Assembly: GCF_036881825.1 (NCBI RefSeq)
Contig: NZ_JBAJMW010000010.1
Coordinates: 1 to 64,000, forward strand
Reading direction: 5' to 3'
Origin: Tersicoccus mangrovi
Lineage (GTDB): Bacteria > Actinomycetota > Actinomycetes > Actinomycetales > Micrococcaceae
Length of the DNA stretch: 64,000 nt
The position numbers were made by a program, and so were the translations under genes. The notes beneath the pieces were generated by a model that was not told where the DNA came from, searched no databases, and was given only the letters and a program-made list of their open reading frames with translations. This document shows, piece after piece, positions 59,260-64,000 of this stretch (the stretch's first letter is position 1; the number at the start of each line of letters is the position of its first letter).

Positions 59260-60423
59260 CTACACGTGCCGGTCGTCGCCCCGCTCGTCACTGGGTTCGT
59301 CATCGTGCTTGTCCTCGTGCTTGTCGTCGAGGCGCTCGATCAGCCGATGACGTTCATTCTCCCTCCGGGAGTACGTGGCGCTGCGGATCGCGTCCTCGTT
59401 GTCGAAACTCGATCCCAGCGCCCCGGCCACCGTGCCCAGGGAGCTCGACAGCCATGCCAGATCCAGATAGTCGGTGAAGTTGACGGGGTGGCCCAGCTGG
59501 CTGGCGAAGTAGTCCGAGTCGATCACGGCCACGGCGCCCACCAGCAGGATGACGTAGAGGGTCGCGTACATGATGAGGGCGCCCATGCCGATCGTCACCA
59601 CGGTGAACGCGTTGTAGAGGACGGCCCGGCGGTTCGGCGCGGGACCGGCGGGCCGCTCCCACAGCGAATTGTGGAGGATCAGCCAGACCACGAAGAGGGC
59701 GACGGCGAACAGGCTGATCCCGGTGAGCCGCTCGGCGGTCAGCGAGTCAGACATCTGGTAGACGCTCGTGTAGAACACGCCGAACGCCCCGACGGCGGCC
59801 GAGGCGGCGAGCGCCCCGGACAGGGAGGGCAGCAGGCGCCACGGCCGGTTGCTGCGCACCATCCCGGCGAACAGCTGCAGGTACCCGCGCAGGCCGGTCA
59901 ACTCGAACAGGGAGGACTCGGCGTCGGGTGCCGAGGTGCGGCGGATCGGTGCGAGCCGGGCCTCGACCGGGTTGTTGATCATCACCGGCTCCGCCTCGCC
60001 GACGTCCTCGGTGAAGATGACCCGCAGGCCCTCCTTGACAACCCGCCGGGCCCGGCGACGCACGCCGAAGACGCCGAGAGCCGGGACGGAGAGCAGGACG
60101 ATCCTGTTCCGGTGGTCGAAGTCGCCGACCAGTCCCGGGCCCTCCAGCCCCAGACGGGGCAGGTCGGTCAAGTAGACGACGGCGTCCCAGCCGTGCCGTT
60201 CGCGCAGCATCGCGCCGGCGTCTCCGAGCGGGATCTCACCGGCAGCGTTGAGCGGCAGCGAGTCCACCACGCTCTCGACCGCCACCTCGTGGTCGCCGTC
60301 GAACGCGGCCCGCGCCGCCGCCTCCGCCGTCGGGATCAGCGCCTGGGCGATCCGGGCGGGGAAGCCGTCGTCGGCGACGATGCCGATGACGAGCCGGTCG
60401 ATGCCGGGGGCGACCTCGCTCAT
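59260..60423 (-). CDS. Unknown membrane protein coupled to the ribA-ribD fusion
   Basis: A 387-residue protein. Residues ~1-210 are soluble with an alpha/beta pattern (RLVIGIVADDGFPARIAQALIP, WDAVVYLTDLPRLGLEGPG, RIVLLSVPALGVFG). Residues ~215-335 hold four helices (LLPSLSGALAASAAVGAFGV, LTGISLFAVALFVVWLIL, and a pair from VVTIGMGALIMYATLYVILL on). The tail is charged (KHEDKHDDEPSDERGDD). No family was recognised. ATG overlaps the ribA fusion stop (ATGA), so the two are made together. Confidence 0.75.
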   Translation of the reverse strand: MSEVAPGIDRLVIGIVADDGFPARIAQALIPTAEAAARAAFDGDHEVAVESVVDSLPLNAAGEIPLGDAGAMLRERHGWDAVVYLTDLPRLGLEGPGLVGDFDHRNRIVLLSVPALGVFGVRRRARRVVKEGLRVIFTEDVGEAEPVMINNPVEARLAPIRRTSAPDAESSLFELTGLRGYLQLFAGMVRSNRPWRLLPSLSGALAASAAVGAFGVFYTSVYQMSDSLTAERLTGISLFAVALFVVWLILHNSLWERPAGPAPNRRAVLYNAFTVVTIGMGALIMYATLYVILLVGAVAVIDSDYFASQLGHPVNFTDYLDLAWLSSSLGTVAGALGSSFDNEDAIRSATYSRRENERHRLIERLDDKHEDKHDDEPSDERGDDRHV

Positions 60424-61742
60424 GCGGTCGACTCCTCGGCGGCCGGTCGCCGGTCGGACCGCAGGTCGAAGTGCAAACAGGTGTCCGGGCCGAGCGGGAA
60501 GGAGCGCGACGGGGGCCGAAGCGCGCCGTCGAGGCGTTCGGCACCGGGGAACCGGACGCCGGGCACGCCGTCGCCGATCAGCACCGGCGCGATGGTGAGG
60601 AACAGGTGGTCGATCGCGCCGGCCGCGAGGAAGCGGGACACGGTCCGGCCGCCGCCCTCGATCAACACCCGGCCCAGCCCACGGTCGGCCAGCATGTCGA
60701 GGATCGCGGTGCACAGGATGCCGTCCTGGGCGCTGGGCAGCCGGGTCACGGTGACGTGCGGTGCCACCTCGGGTGTGACCGCGTCCCCTCCGACCAGCCA
60801 CAGGGTGGGGGCGGCGCCGTCGGTCAGGACGCGGGCGGCGGGGCTGATCCGGGCGCTCGGGTCGACGACGACGCGGACGGGGTTGATGCCCGGCACGGAG
60901 CGGACGGTCAGTTGCGGGTCGTCCGCGACGACCGTGCCGGCGCCGACGACGACGGCGTCGACGAGGGCGCGCAGCCGGTGCAGGTGCTCGCGGTCCTCGA
61001 CGGAGGTCAGCTCGGCGCCGTCCCCGCCTCGGGCGGCGATGAACCCGTCGGCGCTCTGGCCCATCTGGGCGATGACCACGCGCTCGGGGCCGGTGATGTC
61101 CCCGTACCGGCCGATCAGCTCGGGATCGGTGTCGGCCGCCGGGTCGTGCCGCATCCGGGCCCGCTTGGTGGCCAGGTAGCGCTCGTTCTCGGCACGGGCC
61201 GGGACGGCGAGGTTGTGACGTCCGACGACCTCGATGCCGAGCGCCTCGAGCGCGAGCTGCTTCGCCGGGTTGCCCGAGAGGAGGCTGATCCGGGTGGCAC
61301 CGAGCGAGGCCAGGATCGCGGCGGCCGCGTGATACGTCCGCGCGTCCTCCTCGTGGCCGAGCGCGAGGTTGGCGTCGACCGTGTCCATGCCCGTGTCCTG
61401 CAGCTCGTAGGCGCGCAGCTTCTCGGCGAGCCCGATGCCGCGCCCCTCGTGCCCGCGCAGGTAGACCACCGCACCCCGCCCCACGGCCGCGATGGTCGCG
61501 AGCGCGGCGTCCAGCTGGTCCCCGCAGTCGCAGCGCCAGGACCCGAAGCCGTCACCGGTGAGGCACTCGGAGTGCACGCGGACCATGGGCGGGCCGGCGA
61601 CGTCGCTGGACAGGTCTCCCTGGGAGAGGACGACGTGCTCGATGCCGGCGTCGTCGACGAATCCGAGCATGTCGAACACGCCGTGCCGACAGGGCAGGGA
61701 CGTGGTGGCGACCCGGGTCACGACACTGGAGTGGGCGGTCAT
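60420..61742 (-). CDS. ribA: GTP cyclohydrolase II (RibA) fused to a RibD-type reductase domain
   Basis: A 440-residue fusion. The N-terminal GTP cyclohydrolase II domain (~1-205) has zinc ligands Cys60, Cys71 and Cys73 in the segment HSEC...WRCDCGDQL, and LRGHEGRGIGL and the AYELQDTGMDTVDAN block. It opens GTP to 2,5-diamino-6-ribosylamino-pyrimidinone phosphate. The C-terminal RibD_C/DHFR-like domain (~220-440) has SADGFIA, VVVGAGTVVADDPQLT and VLIEGGG, a reductase of that type of product. Missing are the RibB synthase and the RibD deaminase, so this is not the usual riboflavin arrangement. ATG at 61742. Confidence 0.92.
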   Translation of the reverse strand: MTAHSSVVTRVATTSLPCRHGVFDMLGFVDDAGIEHVVLSQGDLSSDVAGPPMVRVHSECLTGDGFGSWRCDCGDQLDAALATIAAVGRGAVVYLRGHEGRGIGLAEKLRAYELQDTGMDTVDANLALGHEEDARTYHAAAAILASLGATRISLLSGNPAKQLALEALGIEVVGRHNLAVPARAENERYLATKRARMRHDPAADTDPELIGRYGDITGPERVVIAQMGQSADGFIAARGGDGAELTSVEDREHLHRLRALVDAVVVGAGTVVADDPQLTVRSVPGINPVRVVVDPSARISPAARVLTDGAAPTLWLVGGDAVTPEVAPHVTVTRLPSAQDGILCTAILDMLADRGLGRVLIEGGGRTVSRFLAAGAIDHLFLTIAPVLIGDGVPGVRFPGAERLDGALRPPSRSFPLGPDTCLHFDLRSDRRPAAEESTA

Positions 61743-61916
61743 GGGTGAAGCCTTCCACATCGGTCCGAACGGTCCCAAGACGGCGGGGCCGAGCCGCCTG
61801 TGACCTGCACGGCCGCCGTTCGTGCCCCGATTCGGACACCGGCGGGGGCCTCGGTCCTGGCCCCGGTTCGGGCACCGGCCCAGACACCGTCCAGCCCGCC
61901 GTCGTAGCATGACCGC

Positions 61917-62762
61917 GTGGATCCGATCCTGGCGATGATCGAAGCGACGTGGTGGGCCGTGCCCGCCGCGGCCGGAGCAGGCGCCGCCGGATGGGCCGGA
62001 CTGCGCACGCGCACCACCTCCCGGAACCGGCGCCTCGAGCTCGATGCCGCCCGGTACGAACTCCGCGCGGCCCGCGCCGATGCCGCCCGGTGTCGCGCCG
62101 ACGTGCAGGCCGCCCGTGCGGAGGTCGCCCGGATCGAGGCGGAACGGGTGAGCGCCCGCGCGTCCGCCTCCGACGTCGCCGCCGCCCGGACCGCGCTGCA
62201 GGCGTCGCAGTCCCATCGACGCGCGGCCGCCGCGCAGCTGAGCGCTCACCGGGCCGACATCCGAGCCGCGCGGGCGGCCCTGCCCGAAGCACGCGCGAGC
62301 CGGGACGCGCTGCCGCTTCCCCGTCTGATCCGGGCGCACGACGCCGTCATGGTGCGGTGGATGGCGTACGAGACCGACCCCGCGCAGGCCGTCGCCCATC
62401 CCGAGATGACCGACGCGCGGTCGCCGCTGACCGGGGTGTTCCTGCGCGAACAGGCGCACGCCGGCCGGTTGCGGCCGGCCTCGCCGGACACGACGATGAC
62501 GCCGGCGGAGTTCGCGGCGTACCGACAGGCCGTCCGCCGTCTCATCCGCGCCTTCGACGCCGCCGAGCACCACGTGCGGAACGGCCGTACGACCAGGCCG
62601 TCGTCGCAGGCGGCCGGCCCCTGGAACGACCTCGCGCAGGAACTGGCGCAGAACGCCCAGCGCGCCGTCGCCCGGTCGGCGGATGCCCTCGGCAGTGCGG
62701 CGGCCGTGGCGGCGGCCCGCGCCGCGGCCGGATGGGACCGCCGTCGCCGTCCGGGCGTCTGA
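61917..62762 (+). CDS. Membrane-anchored coiled-coil protein, unknown function
   Basis: A 281-residue protein. One N-terminal helix (ATWWAVPAAAGAGAAGWAGL), then a long Ala/Arg/Glu-rich region (~35-125) with strong coiled-coil character, and a C-terminal helical domain (LIRAHDAVMVRWMAYETDPAQAVAHPEM, FRE-like segments, AFDAAEHHVRNG). No family was recognised. GTG at 61917; divergent from the ribA fusion with 174 bp between. The ribosome site is unclear. Confidence 0.65.
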   Translation: MDPILAMIEATWWAVPAAAGAGAAGWAGLRTRTTSRNRRLELDAARYELRAARADAARCRADVQAARAEVARIEAERVSARASASDVAAARTALQASQSHRRAAAAQLSAHRADIRAARAALPEARASRDALPLPRLIRAHDAVMVRWMAYETDPAQAVAHPEMTDARSPLTGVFLREQAHAGRLRPASPDTTMTPAEFAAYRQAVRRLIRAFDAAEHHVRNGRTTRPSSQAAGPWNDLAQELAQNAQRAVARSADALGSAAAVAAARAAAGWDRRRRPGV

Positions 62763-62923
62763 GCCCGCCGGAGGACGGCTGCCGGCGGTCGTCGCGATCC
62801 GGGAGGCGCTCTGTCCCGGGACACGCCGGCGCCATCCGGGATCGAGTGTCATATCCCCCTGACGACCTGCGTGTCGCGGGACCGGCTGGATCGACCGGCC
62901 CGACCGCCGCGCCTCCGTTCGCT

Positions 62924-63694
62924 CTAGCCCTCGGCGCCGTCCAGCCGCTCGGCGTAGCGGCTCAGTGCGTCCCGGACGAACGCCGCGTTCTCGGTCCCGC
63001 CATAGGTGACGGCGAACCGGTCGTCGGCGACGTACATCTCGCCCAGGCCCCGCAGATACGCTGCGGCGGGGGCGCCGGTGCCGTACCCGGGCGTTCCCGG
63101 GATGGACGCGAGCCAGTCGGCGTGCCGGGCGGCGAGCGCCTGCGCGGCCTCCCCGTCGGGATTCTCGCCGGCCGCGGCAGCCGCCGCCCAGTCGCGCTGC
63201 AGCCGCTCACTGGCCTCCCGCCACTGCGTCCGCTCGTCGTCGTTCATCCCCCGCCACCAGGTGTCGGCGTCGCGCCAGGACTGTTCGCCCCAGCGCTCCC
63301 GGACCTCCTGCCGGTACTGCGTGTGGTCGAAACCGTTCAGTGATTCCTCGGCCATCAGGTCGTCTCCTTCCGCGAGCCGGTGCAGGGTCGCCTGCACGGC
63401 GGTGATCTGGTCGTCCAGTCGCTGCTGCTCGAGGCGGAGCCACCGCAGGTGCACGCCCAGGGCCTCGGCCGGGTCGGCCTGCCGGGCCATCACCTCGCGG
63501 ATCCGCGGCAGGCCGAGCCCGAGCTGGCGCAGCAGCAGGATGCGCTGCAGGGCCACCAGGCCGGTCTGGTCGTAGTAGCGGTAGCCGTTGGCGCCGATCC
63601 GGCTCGGTTCGAGCAGGCCGACGTCCCCGTAGTGGCGCAGCGTGCGGCTGGTGGTGCCGGCCAGTCGCGCGATCTGGTGGATGGACCATTCCAT
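62924..63694 (-). CDS. MerR family regulator with TipAS-type antibiotic-recognition domain
   Basis: A 256-residue TipAL-like activator. The winged HTH (1-70) is EWSIHQIARLAGTTSRTLRHYGDVGLLEPSRIGANGYRYY. A coiled-coil linker (LEQQRLDDQITAVQATLHRL) dimerises the protein. The C-terminal TipAS domain (~115-256; FDHTQYRQEVRERWGEQSW...) binds thiopeptides in Streptomyces TipA. ATG at 63694 coincides with the predicted transcription start, so the message is probably leaderless. Its promoter has a 19-bp spacer with a palindrome, so the gene is likely to activate itself. Confidence 0.92.
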   Translation of the reverse strand: MEWSIHQIARLAGTTSRTLRHYGDVGLLEPSRIGANGYRYYDQTGLVALQRILLLRQLGLGLPRIREVMARQADPAEALGVHLRWLRLEQQRLDDQITAVQATLHRLAEGDDLMAEESLNGFDHTQYRQEVRERWGEQSWRDADTWWRGMNDDERTQWREASERLQRDWAAAAAAGENPDGEAAQALAARHADWLASIPGTPGYGTGAPAAAYLRGLGEMYVADDRFAVTYGGTENAAFVRDALSRYAERLDGAEG

Positions 63695-63701
63695 GACCAC
63701 C

Positions 63702-63732
63702 ACGCTAGGAGTTGACGTAGCGTCAAGGTCAA
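63702..63732 (-). promoter_or_regulatory. MerR-type promoter and operator of the TipA-like gene
   Basis: On the minus strand: -35 TTGACC (63727-63732), a 19-bp spacer, -10 TAGCGT (63702-63707). The spacer starts with the perfect palindrome TTGACG-CTA-CGTCAA (63712-63726). A 19-bp spacer with a dyad is the mark of promoters that MerR proteins untwist to activate. Confidence 0.8.
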
Positions 63733-63825
63733 GCAGTGGACGAGGTCGAGAGTCAGCGCGTCTAGAGTCGGCGCGTCGACAGTCAACGAGTCGACGCCGA
63801 TGGTGGCGACCTCAATCGGCCGGGG

Positions 63826-64000
63826 TCACTCCACTGGCAGGGTGAGGAACGCCGCGACGGCGGCCCCGAGGGCGGCCGCGTCGTCGACGTGGCACATCTC
63901 GCGCACCGAGTGCATCGACAGCAGGCCGAGCCCGACGTCGATGGTGCGGATGCCGAGCCGGGTGGCCGTCAGCGGGCCGATGGTCGATCCGCACGGCACC
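63826..64000 (-). CDS. M18 family aminopeptidase (C-terminal part, runs off the window)
   Basis: The minus-strand frame entering from the right edge reads VPCGSTIGPLTATRLGIRTI, then DVGLGLLSMHSVREMCHVDD, and stops at 63826-63828. This is the C-terminal metal-binding region of M18 aspartyl aminopeptidases, where the late His (SMHS) is a zinc ligand. The rest of the gene lies beyond 64000. It lies upstream of the MerR-type gene on the same strand, with a 94-bp gap to the MerR promoter. Confidence 0.85.
   Translation of the reverse strand, partial: VPCGSTIGPLTATRLGIRTIDVGLGLLSMHSVREMCHVDDAAALGAAVAAFLTLPVE

Overview
The window looks like chromosomal DNA of a high-GC actinobacterium, most probably of the order Micrococcales. 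Support comes from the very strong G/C bias at third codon positions, many GTG starts, 4-base ATGA/GTGA gene overlaps, and the actinobacterial cell-envelope cluster fhaA-fhaB-pstP-rodA-pbpA-pknA-pknB with trpG and crgA beside it. Other actinobacterial signs are the Ku/LigD pair, an Asp23/AmaP operon and an Rpf protein. No phage, insertion sequence, integrase or CRISPR array was seen. Most of the window reads as core or soft-core chromosome.

Layout. 1-2.4 kb: end of an unidentified gene, a 71-bp direct repeat, a SugE/Gdx guanidinium exporter behind a very good match to a guanidine-III riboswitch, and modB/modA without modC. 2.5-7.4 kb: an FAD dehydrogenase divergent from a TetR regulator with a clear operator, a secreted lipase and a thioesterase. 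7.4-11.5 kb: molybdenum cofactor operon moaA-moaD-mobA-DUF6457-moeA. 11.5-12.1 kb: non-coding island with two direct repeats and three palindromic elements. 12.1-18.8 kb: metallophosphoesterase, zinc-ribbon NUDIX, DUF456, threonine aldolase, CPBP protease, a secreted L,D-transpeptidase-like protein with FG-GAP repeats, and a YqjM-type ene-reductase. 18.9-25.8 kb: drug-type ABC exporter, Ku and LigD (divergent), a diacylglycerol kinase-like lipid kinase. 25.8-31.9 kb: DUF1345, VanW, a fused AI-2E/PAP2 reading frame, SRAP peptidase, two-domain VOC protein, MBL hydrolase. 32-34.3 kb: xxxLxxG heptad-repeat membrane protein and tRNA-Leu(CAG).

34.6-46 kb: growth and division signalling. Two FHA proteins, a PP2C phosphatase, a RodA/FtsW glycosyltransferase, a class B PBP and two PASTA kinases are translationally coupled (pknB excepted), facing trpG and next to crgA. 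47-49.6 kb: five overlapping genes of an Asp23/AmaP envelope-stress operon. 49.6-55 kb: Tag glycosylase, an unknown protein, an Rpf muralytic enzyme with a long structured leader, an MHS-type transporter and an ArgE-like deacylase.

55-61.7 kb is the most intriguing part. A zinc-type dehydrogenase-like protein, a degenerate 6-pyruvoyl-tetrahydropterin synthase homologue, a GT4 glycosyltransferase and a SAM methyltransferase form one strand. They converge on a GTP cyclohydrolase II-RibD reductase fusion, which is coupled to an unknown four-helix membrane protein and followed by a small acidic protein. Together these suggest an uncharacterised pathway to a glycosylated or methylated pterin or pyrimidine compound. 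The glycosyltransferase 3' end holds an exact 82-bp duplication around a single N, which looks like an assembly join. The window closes with a coiled-coil membrane protein, a TipA-like MerR regulator with a textbook 19-bp-spacer promoter, and the 3' end of an M18 aminopeptidase.
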